Shown one piece after another: positions 34,241 to 43,076 of a stretch of 64,000 nucleotides of DNA (position 1 is the stretch's first letter; the number at the start of each line of letters is the position of its first letter). Origin of the DNA: BOG-1184 sp049514575 (GTDB lineage Bacteria > Fibrobacterota > Chitinivibrionia > Chitinivibrionales > Chitinispirillaceae); contig JBEKUX010000005.1 in the NCBI GenBank assembly GCA_049514575.1, positions 1-64,000 of the forward strand, given 5' to 3'. The position numbers and the translations under genes are program-made. Under the pieces are notes generated by a model, which searched no databases, was not told the origin of the DNA, and saw nothing but the letters and a program-made list of their open reading frames with translations.

Positions 34241-36082
34241 TCAGAATACTACAATTTTTTTCGTCATCCGTATTCCGGAAGCCTCGGCGAACGCCAGATA
34301 CATTCCTTTGGCAAGACCGGCGCCCAGGTCGATTGACCGTTGCCGGGACCTGACCTGTTTGACCAACCGGCCGTTGGCCCCGTACACGAACACCCCCACC
34401 GGCCCCTGCAAACGAGGGGAAACGGTCAGGGTCACGCCGTGTATTGAAAGTAAAGGACTTTCGAATCGCGCAACACCCGAGAGCCTCGTTCCGGTCGCTC
34501 CGCGGCTGAAGGTAAGCAGCGAAACCGACCAGCGAGGCATCGCGAACGATTTGTTGATCGGAGCTCCCGTATAGGTTATAGTCGATTGCGTCTCAAATGA
34601 TTCAAGATTCTGGTGAGCGCGGAGGGAATCCCATTGCGCCGTGGTGGGAGTGGCCGGTTTCCCCTGTTTCTCCCAAATGGCATACGGGTTGCTGTGAAGG
34701 GAATCCACCCGATAATGGTTGACCGTCAGCTGCTGGCCGTTCGCAAAGGGCAAATTGTTGATAACCAGATTGACGGTATTGTCGGCGCCGGTCGTCGTCA
34801 AATCGTTATAATAGCTGTAAACGATAACGGACACCTGAGAGGAGTCCGCGTTAACCGTGGCAAATCCGTCGACGCCGTCGGAATCACCGGAACCGCCGGT
34901 CAATTGCAGGCCGATGGCGCCTATCTTGTTGAGCATCGCATAGGCGTTGAAGGCCGCTTTGCGAATTCCCTGATAATTGATCAGACCGAAGACCTCTCCG
35001 AACGGGATCTTATTATTGCCTTCGATATAGGAGTTGTCATTGTTGCCGCCCCATTCATCGAAACAATCTGATATCGTCCAGTATGAAAGCACATCCGGAT
35101 AACGGTAGCCGCCGCCTATGCAATCACTGATAATGAGCTTGCTTGTTTTTACGATAAAAGGCGCATTTCTATGATTATCCATGCTGTAGCAGTTTGGGAC
35201 GGCATCACCGCCAGCGCCGGAATACGAGGAATTATACTCGGTGTTAAGGGAAAACAGATTCCTGCCGGTGCTGCTGATAACGTTAGACCGGGCGCGGTTG
35301 TCATCCCGGATATTCGTCGGCAGGGCGAAATTATTATTGGTGCCGACGCCGTATTGGTGGTTGGACAGGAACTTGATCCCGTGTGAGTTGCAGCTGTTCC
35401 AGAAATTCTGCAACGGGCCGCTGTTCGTAGCCGCCGGTCCTCCGATTATTATATTCGTATCGACGCTTCTCACACCCGCAGCGGCGCTGTCAAAAAGCGT
35501 GTAATAATGGGCCGCGTCGCTGTTCCAGAAACCCGAATAATCATATTCATTCCATACCTCCCAATACCACTTCCGGACCTCAGCGGCGCCATAACGCGAT
35601 TCAAGATTAGAGGCGAGCGCAGCAACCAGACTTTTCCATGTGCCATAGTTGCTGGGAGGGCTGTTGGCTCCATTCGATTGCAGACTCTGGGGCATGAAAT
35701 CGAGTTCCACGACCGGCCTCAGACCGCAGGCGATAATAGTATCATAAATTTTGTCAATGACCGAGAAATTCCAGTTTGGGTTGGACCCTAAATGGATGCT
35801 GTCTGCATTATTTAAATGTATGAAAATTCCATGACCCCTAACGCGTTTGAACCCGGCTTCCTGGGCGCCTATTCTGGCCGCTGTCGTCCAGGCCGGCTTT
35901 AAGCAATACTCCATTGTGCCGGTGCCGACGCATTCGCTCCAGAAATGCGGAATAGCGCCTTGCCTGACGCTGCCATTAATCGTGAGCGAGTAGGTTGCTG
36001 CAAAGGCTGAATTGCAGAGAAGCGAACATGCGGCGATCAACAGCCACGAAATTACCACGGTGCACAACCATGAGTTTTTCAC
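34241..36082 (-). CDS. Glycoside hydrolase family 39, beta-xylosidase-like
   Basis: The start is a GTG at 36082 preceded by a GGAGGAGGGGGG tract. The product has 613 residues: signal peptide (ending NSAFA), GH39 TIM barrel with general acid/base E179 (WEVWNEYD) and nucleophile E282 (SLNTEYNSS), an accessory beta-sandwich (about 455-530), and a sorting domain (VFVYGANGRLVKQV, GMYLAFAEASG, ending KKIVVF). Family activity is beta-xylosidase or alpha-L-iduronidase; xylosidase fits the neighbours. A promoter (36149-36178) and the 19-bp palindrome (36201-36219) lie upstream, so the GH39-GH2 pair is an operon of its own. Confidence 0.9.
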   Translation of the reverse strand: MKNSWLCTVVISWLLIAACSLLCNSAFAATYSLTINGSVRQGAIPHFWSECVGTGTMEYCLKPAWTTAARIGAQEAGFKRVRGHGIFIHLNNADSIHLGSNPNWNFSVIDKIYDTIIACGLRPVVELDFMPQSLQSNGANSPPSNYGTWKSLVAALASNLESRYGAAEVRKWYWEVWNEYDYSGFWNSDAAHYYTLFDSAAAGVRSVDTNIIIGGPAATNSGPLQNFWNSCNSHGIKFLSNHQYGVGTNNNFALPTNIRDDNRARSNVISSTGRNLFSLNTEYNSSYSGAGGDAVPNCYSMDNHRNAPFIVKTSKLIISDCIGGGYRYPDVLSYWTISDCFDEWGGNNDNSYIEGNNKIPFGEVFGLINYQGIRKAAFNAYAMLNKIGAIGLQLTGGSGDSDGVDGFATVNADSSQVSVIVYSYYNDLTTTGADNTVNLVINNLPFANGQQLTVNHYRVDSLHSNPYAIWEKQGKPATPTTAQWDSLRAHQNLESFETQSTITYTGAPINKSFAMPRWSVSLLTFSRGATGTRLSGVARFESPLLSIHGVTLTVSPRLQGPVGVFVYGANGRLVKQVRSRQRSIDLGAGLAKGMYLAFAEASGIRMTKKIVVF

Positions 36083-36148
36083 AAAGATAGCCCCCCTCCT
36101 CCAATAGTGCTGTTCATCGAAATTTCGACTTTCCCTACCTAATATAAT

Positions 36149-36178
36149 ATTATAACGCTTTAATGTTCACGGTGTGAA
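36149..36178 (-). promoter_or_regulatory. Candidate promoter of the GH39-GH2 operon
   Basis: On the minus strand TTCACA (36178-36173), an 18-bp spacer and a perfect TATAAT (36154-36149) lie 67 bases before the GTG start. The weak -35 together with a palindrome centred near -68 resembles an activator-dependent promoter. This is predicted by eye. Confidence 0.5.
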
Positions 36179-36200
36179 ATTCAGGAGGAGCGTAAAAAAA

Positions 36201-36219
36201 TGTTCCAAAAATTGGAACA
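36201..36219. promoter_or_regulatory. 19-bp perfect palindrome, candidate operator
   Basis: TGTTCCAAAAATTGGAACA has perfect 8-bp arms around AAA. It differs by one base from the site at 1582-1600. It lies 23 bases upstream of the predicted -35, a spacing typical of activator sites. The gap 36083-36305 holds nothing else recognisable. Confidence 0.6.
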
Positions 36220-36305
36220 GCAATATATAGGGGTGACACTGAGATGGTTGCCCTTCGAAGACTGGTCGTAGATGATCGATGGAAAGAACCATTGGTTGTG
36301 CCATT

Positions 36306-38414
36306 CTACTTTGCAATTAGGACTTTGTGCAGACCACCGGTGAAATTTCCTACGGTCGTATTTTCAGGGCGAATCAGGAATATTCCGACGGCATACAAAG
36401 GTTTTGCCGTTTTTTGCGATAACGATCTCACCGTGCCGAGATATTGTCCGGAGAGTGAATAAACACGGTATGATGAGACGCCGAACCCTGCCGCTACGTT
36501 TTTTTGCGTCGGCCCTGGCGCCGAGATGGCGGTGGGGCAGGTCGGTACAAGGTTAAAATTTTTAATATCCCTGTAGGCAGCCTCGATCCCCGCATTCGCG
36601 ATAGTAGTCGCGCTCGAGCCATTGTTGTTGGATAGAGTGTTATTTGGCGCCTGGTTCTCATGCACCGAGTCCGCCTGGGCATTGGCAAAGACATTTCCGG
36701 TAACGGTATAACCGCTCGTTTGTTCGTCCAGGTAGATCCCTTGAATTGCGTTATCAGCCCACGCCACGGTGGAATAATCGTGGATATAATTGTACATCAT
36801 AGTGGAATTCGGCTGCTGATTCGACAGCGTATAAATCCCTCCCGCATCGCCCAGCATCAGAGCATAATGGTGAACGTCGTTGGAATCGATGTGGTTATTA
36901 CTCATTGCGTTAACGGTCGCTGTCCATCCGTACCCGACTGAAATGTCGGTATAGTTGGTGTAGCACACCTCATTGTGGACGATATTGATCATCCGTGGAT
37001 AGCCGCAGGCTATACCGCAGCCGCCGTAAAGCTCGGTGGTGACATTATAGATATAATTGTCCCGAATTGTATCATGGACGCAGCGATCATTGGTATCCGA
37101 AGGGGTATAGGCCACATGGTATTCGACAGTGGTATCTTGCGTAAACTTCGCGACGGAAACTCCGTTGCCGGCGATATCGGTGAATACGTTGCCGATGATC
37201 ATATCGTCGTGCGTTCCGTAGTTGAAGTCAAGACCGGTGGCGCCCATGTGCGCGAAAACATTCCGTTCGAACCGAATGTGGTTGGCGCATGCCACATAAA
37301 CGCCGGCGGCCGGCCGCCCGACGTATTGCTGATTATTAGAGTAGGCCGCCACGTTGTACTGGCCGGTCTGCGCATCAAGAAAACCGTAATTGCTCGGCCG
37401 CAGGTACCTGGCATACAGGAAATCGATTCCGGAAAATGTTATGTTGTGTACCTGATTGGTGGTGCTTGCTCCCCGGATGCTTAAAAGCGTATCGACCTTC
37501 GGAGCAATGATCGTTGCGGTTGCCATAGTTTCTCCGGCGCGCGGTTTGTAGTACAGCGTATTTGTCGACTGGTTCAAATACCATTCGCCGGCCGTGTCCA
37601 GAAACTCATAAGCGTTTTCGAAGTAATAACACCGTTGCCCGCAAAAGCCGAAACCCGGGTTGGGACGCTGGAATACGATACCTTGTTCCGGATTCTGGAT
37701 TTTAAGATACGCGGTGGAACCTGAAATCGAATATGAGGCGAGTCGCAGAGTATTGTCTCCCCAACAGAGGATCAACTGCATTTCGACACGCGTAAAATTG
37801 TTCCAGTTCGAGACCTTCGAACTCTCCACCTGAACATTTTCAGCGTTCCCATCGTATCCGGTGAGCCGCCAGAAATTCGCTGCATTGCCGTTTTGCTGGT
37901 TCGGCGTCCGCGCGCGGACCGCCTTTACGCCGTTCACGTATAGCTGCCGGAAATTGAAGGTGATGCCGGTGGCCTGGTAGATGTTCTTCGCCGCGTCATA
38001 GAGCGTCCATCCCGTAATGGCCTGGCCGCCGCTGATCACGGGCGTTTCGCCGGTGTAGTTCATGAACTTCACGGAATATCCGTTGGTCCCGGAACACGAT
38101 GTCCCGATGGAAATGGTTGAATCGATCGCGTATGCCCCGCATCGGAGACACACGACGATGTCGCCGGTCATGTTTTTATTGACGGTTTGTACGGTATTGA
38201 TCGCCTTCGTGACGGTCAGGAACGGCTGAGCCAGGGTTCCGAGATTGAGGTCGCTGCCCGACGGCGACACGTAGTAAGTAGCCTGAGTAGCTGCGAAAGC
38301 GCCGCTGATGGTGGCCCCCTGCAACACGAGGAGACAAATGGCCGCCTCTGCCATCAAAGCCGATTGAAACCACCGGTTACTGCAACCGTTTTTAATGGAA
38401 ATAGTACTATTCAC
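36306..38414 (-). CDS. Right-handed beta-helix glycanase, GH141-like
   Basis: The start is taken as GTG 38414, which has GGAGG five bases upstream; in-frame ATGs at 38432 and 38489 lack a good site. The product has about 702 residues: signal peptide (ending ISGAFA), YYVSPSGSDLNLGTLAQPF, VCLRCGAYAIDST, YTGETPVISGG, a parallel beta-helix with repeated turns, and a T9SS-type tail (YRVYSLSGQYLGTV, ending GGLHKVLIAK). It is homologous to 5365-7743, which has the same neighbours in cassette 1. GH141 acts on fucose- or xylose-containing glycans; the exact reaction is not assignable here. Confidence 0.72.
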   Translation of the reverse strand: MNSTISIKNGCSNRWFQSALMAEAAICLLVLQGATISGAFAATQATYYVSPSGSDLNLGTLAQPFLTVTKAINTVQTVNKNMTGDIVVCLRCGAYAIDSTISIGTSCSGTNGYSVKFMNYTGETPVISGGQAITGWTLYDAAKNIYQATGITFNFRQLYVNGVKAVRARTPNQQNGNAANFWRLTGYDGNAENVQVESSKVSNWNNFTRVEMQLILCWGDNTLRLASYSISGSTAYLKIQNPEQGIVFQRPNPGFGFCGQRCYYFENAYEFLDTAGEWYLNQSTNTLYYKPRAGETMATATIIAPKVDTLLSIRGASTTNQVHNITFSGIDFLYARYLRPSNYGFLDAQTGQYNVAAYSNNQQYVGRPAAGVYVACANHIRFERNVFAHMGATGLDFNYGTHDDMIIGNVFTDIAGNGVSVAKFTQDTTVEYHVAYTPSDTNDRCVHDTIRDNYIYNVTTELYGGCGIACGYPRMINIVHNEVCYTNYTDISVGYGWTATVNAMSNNHIDSNDVHHYALMLGDAGGIYTLSNQQPNSTMMYNYIHDYSTVAWADNAIQGIYLDEQTSGYTVTGNVFANAQADSVHENQAPNNTLSNNNGSSATTIANAGIEAAYRDIKNFNLVPTCPTAISAPGPTQKNVAAGFGVSSYRVYSLSGQYLGTVRSLSQKTAKPLYAVGIFLIRPENTTVGNFTGGLHKVLIAK

Positions 38415-38513
38415 TCTCCCCTCCAGCCGCATTTGGGCCGGGCGCCACGATTTTCGGCGGTCTTTCCGCTCATGAGAAAATAGGCGCATGCCCGAAAGGG
38501 ACTGTTTCCGCAG

Positions 38514-40484
38514 TTACCGTGAAACCACAATTTTATTTTGGAACGTCCTATCTCCCGCTTGAATTTGCACCAGATAAACTCCAGGCGTCAACGGACGTGA
38601 AACCGCTTTCAAACCGGAGGTCATCGATAACGGAATCGACCGGCCATCCGGGCGTACGATCTCGATCCGGCTGATACGCAGCCCCATCGCATCAATGGTC
38701 AAACGGTGAGCGGCAACGGTGATTTGCGGTTGCTTTGCAATTGACATTGCCTTTACTGCAGGCGGAACGGATATCCCGACTTCCGGTGTAGTATCTATGC
38801 CTGAGAGCGTTCTGTATAATGCAAAATTGCTGATCTCCGGATTGTCCCAGCTTCTGGTAATATTCAATCGTACCTGACTGGCGGTAACCTGGTTGAATTT
38901 AGATATCCTCTTATATCCGATGACTTTTTTGCCTGAAACGAGCGATGTCCATGTGGTTCCATTCAGGTAATCGACGCTCCAGCCCGCGACCCGTTGACCG
39001 TCATATACGTATTCCTTGATCATGACGTGATCGAAGGTCTGCGCCGCCGGTAAAACGAAGGTAACGGTTGCCGTGCTGTTGTCTATATTCCATGTACCGC
39101 CGGTCGTCCAATAGGTGTTTTTGTTATTGTCGATGATTTTATTGGCTTCGTGTCCCGTTACTTCGGGAGTGGCATTGACCGCGGTGGCGGTTGCCGTCGC
39201 CCCTTTCGCCCAGTTTTTAGTGAATGTCGAATCGATCCAGTTGTTCCAGGTTTTAAGAAGCGCAATCTGGTCGTTGGCGATCAATCCTCGATTGTCAGGC
39301 AGAAGGTTCAATAGAAGATTCGCGTTATTCCCCAAAGAGTTATAATAAAGTGTTTGTAAGTCGCTTAAGGTTTTCAGCGTATACCCTCCGGTATGCCAGA
39401 ACCATTGCCCGTTGGCGGCTATGGAGGTATTGACCTCCGACTGATACCATACCGCGCCGACCGCATTGTTATAAAACGATTCCTGGCCCAGGGTGTTGTT
39501 CTGCTGGTCAGAGCCGAAAAATCTCGAGTAAACAGGTTCGACCGACCATTCGTCCGCGCGTCCGGTTCCGCCTTCATTTCCGCACCAACGGATTTCCTTT
39601 CCGCGCCATTTCAATTTCTGCGTGCCCGCCTTGATGCCTGTCCACTCGCTGGAATCCGTGATTGTTCCGGAGAAGTAAAAACCGTCGTAAAGACGGATTA
39701 CCGCATTGGGCTGAAGGGTTTCAATCGTGTCGTACCACCTTTTGGTGCGATACCCCGGAATGGGTAGCCAAATCGTATAATCCCCGCAGGCGCCGTCGAA
39801 CCAGAGTTCCCCAATGGTGCCCGAGGCGCCGTACGTGCCTCCCAGCAGTTCCTTCAGTTGATTAATGAAAAAATTATTATAACAGACGGTGTCGGATGCA
39901 TTGGTGGTCCAGCACCCGGCATTTCGCTGATTCATGTCCCAGGGTGAAAGATATATTCCCAGATCAATGCCATGGTTCACGCACCCCGTGTGAAGCGCAG
40001 CGACGACGTCAGTCTTTACCGTGGCGTTTCTGATACAATGGTTGGTCGTTGCGGTGTTCCATATACAGAACCCGTCATGGTGCTTTACGGTCGGCACGAC
40101 CATGCTGAATTTTCCATCTTTGACTACCTGCGCAAACTGGTCCGGATTTTGCGCCGTAGGAGCGAAATCCGTCTCGGCTTCACTTCCGGTGCCCCAGTCC
40201 GCCCCGTGAAAGGTGTTCATGTTATAGTGCAGGAAAGCGTTTCGTTCTCTTTCCATCCATTTAATCTGGGCCGGGCTCGGACGGACATGCGCCGCTTGCT
40301 TCAGTTTTGCATTCAAAGCCTCACCCGGAGTGAAGGTAGCGACCCAGACGCTGTCCTGGAGAACGGCCGAAACTCTGAACGGAATCAGGGGTATTGCCGC
40401 CAGGCTTAAAACGACGATCACCGTAACCTGCCTACGATACTGCATGAGATGATGAATTCTGCTGCGGATCTTTTGAGCGTACAT
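38514..40484 (-). CDS. GH29 alpha-L-fucosidase with F5/8-type C domain
   Basis: The ATG at 40484 follows GAGGGGGG; an ATG at 40526 has no such site. The product has 656 residues: N-terminal signal or anchor segment, GH29 TIM barrel (RNAFLHYNMNTFHGADWG, VPTVKHHDGFCIW, GIYLSPWDMNQ) with nucleophile D230 in ELWFDGACGDY, an F5/8 type C/CBM32 domain (about 415-545; WTTGGTWNIDNSTATVTFVL), and a T9SS-type tail (GVYLVQIQAGDR, ending NKIVVSR). It removes terminal alpha-L-fucose, as on xyloglucan or pectic chains. It is the fourth gene of cassette 3. Confidence 0.92.
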   Translation of the reverse strand: MYAQKIRSRIHHLMQYRRQVTVIVVLSLAAIPLIPFRVSAVLQDSVWVATFTPGEALNAKLKQAAHVRPSPAQIKWMERERNAFLHYNMNTFHGADWGTGSEAETDFAPTAQNPDQFAQVVKDGKFSMVVPTVKHHDGFCIWNTATTNHCIRNATVKTDVVAALHTGCVNHGIDLGIYLSPWDMNQRNAGCWTTNASDTVCYNNFFINQLKELLGGTYGASGTIGELWFDGACGDYTIWLPIPGYRTKRWYDTIETLQPNAVIRLYDGFYFSGTITDSSEWTGIKAGTQKLKWRGKEIRWCGNEGGTGRADEWSVEPVYSRFFGSDQQNNTLGQESFYNNAVGAVWYQSEVNTSIAANGQWFWHTGGYTLKTLSDLQTLYYNSLGNNANLLLNLLPDNRGLIANDQIALLKTWNNWIDSTFTKNWAKGATATATAVNATPEVTGHEANKIIDNNKNTYWTTGGTWNIDNSTATVTFVLPAAQTFDHVMIKEYVYDGQRVAGWSVDYLNGTTWTSLVSGKKVIGYKRISKFNQVTASQVRLNITRSWDNPEISNFALYRTLSGIDTTPEVGISVPPAVKAMSIAKQPQITVAAHRLTIDAMGLRISRIEIVRPDGRSIPLSMTSGLKAVSRPLTPGVYLVQIQAGDRTFQNKIVVSR

Positions 40485-40618
40485 ACGTGCCCCCCTCGAG
40501 TTGTTAATGGTTTGTATAACTGTCATTTTTCCAGCTTTTCATTCTTCCTTATTATCCTTATTATTATTCAACTATCCCGATGTTCACCATGATGTACCGC
40601 ATGATGTACCGCCGACCA

Positions 40619-41344
40619 TCATCTCTTGTAAATAATGACATCGTCGATATAGTAGCCCGAGGGGCCCTGCGCGCCGAGACCGTCGCGTATCGCAACGAAT
40701 GTCTGGAACGACGTAATAGTACTCGGGGTGGTTCTTGTGTAAACGGTGTCATTATCCAGGAAATAGGTGAGGGTAGTATCGGAATAGTCATACTCGATTT
40801 TGCATTTGTACCATTTGTTAAGAGTAAGAGGGGCGAAATTTATATATTCGTTGATACCATTGAGATAATCGTAACAGATATATTTCAGCGAATCCGATTT
40901 ATCGATGCCCATGCCAAATTTGGTGATCAAACCATCGGAGGAAGAACCCGGTTTGCATATTGCCGCGAAGGAATTGGTATGCGCGAGCTTTGTCGCCATT
41001 AAATAAAACTGCAATCCCGCAATTGAATCGCCAATTGACGGACTTATCCCTCTTTTAATGCTGGTGTTGTTGGAATCGCTGGTAAGCGAACTCTTGCCTG
41101 AATGGGCATATTGTGTTGATATAGACATCATTCCCTGAGAGGGGTCATAGTTTATTTGCCGATAATTATTCGAGTCCAAGTAAGTCGAGTCCCCTTCAAA
41201 TCCCTCAGATAAAATGACGTCTCCAAAAGATTGGTCCGGCGGCGTGACCGGGTTAGCGGTTGATCCATTTTTTTTACTGCACGTTACGACCATTGCGCAT
41301 ATTGCTACCGATGCTATTGCGTAAACCATCCGAGACTTTCTCAT
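40619..41344 (-). CDS. ConA-like lipoprotein of cassette 3
   Basis: The ATG at 41344 follows GAGGGG; an upstream frame reaches 41410. The product has 241 residues with a lipoprotein signal ending AMVVTC (C then SKKNGS). It shares SDSNNTSIKRG, GDSIAGLQFYLMAT, GMGIDKSDSL, NKWYKCKIEYD and YYIDDVIIYKR with the cassette 1 protein at 9898, so the two are paralogues. The domain looks like a single jelly roll. It sits between the LamG lipoprotein and GH29 genes, the same relative position as in cassette 1. A glycan-binding role is inferred. Confidence 0.7.
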   Translation of the reverse strand: MRKSRMVYAIASVAICAMVVTCSKKNGSTANPVTPPDQSFGDVILSEGFEGDSTYLDSNNYRQINYDPSQGMMSISTQYAHSGKSSLTSDSNNTSIKRGISPSIGDSIAGLQFYLMATKLAHTNSFAAICKPGSSSDGLITKFGMGIDKSDSLKYICYDYLNGINEYINFAPLTLNKWYKCKIEYDYSDTTLTYFLDNDTVYTRTTPSTITSFQTFVAIRDGLGAQGPSGYYIDDVIIYKR

Positions 41345-41417
41345 GAATAACCCCTCTTTCTTGATAAAAAATGTTTGACACTGCACGCGAGGTTTTCTCG
41401 CTCGTTTCACCCCAAAC

Positions 41418-43076
41418 CTACCATTTCACTAATGCGTCCTGCCCCTTCTGGTTCATATAGCACAATTTTATCCAGTCCACGTCCTGTGCCACATTCGAAA
41501 TCCGCACTTCGTCGATTTTTCCAAGGAACGCACACTTTCCTTCAATTGTATCCGACGGCATCGATAAAAATTTTCCTATCGTCACATCATCCCCCATATA
41601 CCTCGACACATTGGCGGAGGAGACGGATATTGTGTCGTCGACCAACTCACCGTTTAAATAAAAGTACTGTGATGTTCCCTTTCGCACGCCGACGATATAA
41701 GCCCAGGTCTTTGCCGAGGGAATGACAGGAAGGCTATTGGTAATGAACCAACCTGCCTTGTCGTGGTACTCGACGAATTCCCATACCATGGGATTAGGCG
41801 AGAACGACGTTTTGAACTTCATGAAATACTGCTCATTGCCCTTGCCAACGATCAGGTGGGAAATGTTGTCAAGCGTGTCGGCGTACGCCCATGCCGAAAT
41901 CGTATACGTGTCATTCTCCTGAAAATTCAGTTTACTATTAGCAGTACCGTTCATGCGGATAAAATTTGATGCGCCGTTGAACGACCTGCACGGTCCGATC
42001 GTTCCTTCCGCGCCGGCAGGCGCGGTGTCCGACGGCGTGCCGTCGTAATGATTACCGGTTGCGTCTTTCACTAGCGCGTTTCCCGCTTCGCCCAGGTGCC
42101 ATACTCCCTGGAATCCACTCGCCGTGTCGAACACTGCCGCGCCGTTCGAACTGTCGGTTGCTTTGACATTTCCCCAGTACATCATCAGGGATTGCATGCT
42201 GTCGCTGCCATGCACGGTATCTGCCTTCACCCATATTTCCGCGACTTTATTGCCCGCGTCCCACCGTTCGATTTCGTAGGGCAGGAAAGTATTGTCGGAT
42301 TTTGTGAAGCGGATGTCGGCGCCGGTCGCCTGCGCCTGCGAAAAATCGAAATTGCCGGAGTTCAACCTGACGAGGACAGGGAAATTCGCAACGCTGCCGG
42401 TCACGTTTGCCCCGGTTGCCGATGTATTCAGAACAAACGCACGCGCGTATTTCCAGAGCGGGTTCCAGACAACCGTCGTATCGCCCGGCGAAACCGTGAC
42501 ACCGTATCTGATGACGGTTGATCCCGCGCTGTTCGTTGCCGCATAAGATACTGGGGGGACGATTCCGGCGGGTATGGAATCCAGCATCACAAACGTCGTG
42601 CTGTGGTTCAGGAAAATGAAATATGTCGTCCCGGGAATAAACACATACCCCGTTGCGCTGTTGATGCCGGACGGGAGCGTAATTTTAATTGATCCCGGCA
42701 CCCGTAACGTGGCAGCGGGCAGCGTGATCGTATCGCCCGCCACATGGACCCCGCAGATGAGCACCCCGGTCCTGCTTCCGGTGTCCAGGGCCAGGATAGT
42801 GTAGTCACCGCGGGGAATATGCGAAAACGAGTATCTGCCGAGGGAATCTGTGGTTGCATACAAGGGAGCAGCAGTGGCTTTGACCGGATCATAGCTTCCG
42901 GGAAAAAGCCGAACTGATGCGTTTGACGCTGAAGCCCCGTTCTGGGTGACGACGGCGCCCGTCACACGACCGTTGGTCGTCTCTTCACCACTTCCTCCTG
43001 TAACTGGCTCAATGGAGCATTTCAGGAGAAGAGCGCCCCACAGAAGGAGCAGGATGGTGCGGTTACCGGTTTTCAT
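41418..43076 (-). CDS. DUF2341/LamG lipoprotein of cassette 3
   Basis: The product has 552 residues: lipoprotein signal (ALLLKC, Cys20), GGSGEETTNG motif, carboxypeptidase-regulatory-like domain (about 38-110), DUF2341 (FPVLVRLNSGNFDFSQAQATG, YEIERWDAGNKVAEIWVKAD) and LamG (GVWHLGEAGN, ISAWAYADTLD, QYFYLNGELVDD, GKIDEVRISN), ending DWIKLCYMNQKGQDALVKW. It is closest in plan to the cassette 1 copy. Its start overlaps the regulator gene by 14 bases. It is likely a surface glycan-binding protein. Confidence 0.85.
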   Translation of the reverse strand: MKTGNRTILLLLWGALLLKCSIEPVTGGSGEETTNGRVTGAVVTQNGASASNASVRLFPGSYDPVKATAAPLYATTDSLGRYSFSHIPRGDYTILALDTGSRTGVLICGVHVAGDTITLPAATLRVPGSIKITLPSGINSATGYVFIPGTTYFIFLNHSTTFVMLDSIPAGIVPPVSYAATNSAGSTVIRYGVTVSPGDTTVVWNPLWKYARAFVLNTSATGANVTGSVANFPVLVRLNSGNFDFSQAQATGADIRFTKSDNTFLPYEIERWDAGNKVAEIWVKADTVHGSDSMQSLMMYWGNVKATDSSNGAAVFDTASGFQGVWHLGEAGNALVKDATGNHYDGTPSDTAPAGAEGTIGPCRSFNGASNFIRMNGTANSKLNFQENDTYTISAWAYADTLDNISHLIVGKGNEQYFMKFKTSFSPNPMVWEFVEYHDKAGWFITNSLPVIPSAKTWAYIVGVRKGTSQYFYLNGELVDDTISVSSANVSRYMGDDVTIGKFLSMPSDTIEGKCAFLGKIDEVRISNVAQDVDWIKLCYMNQKGQDALVKW

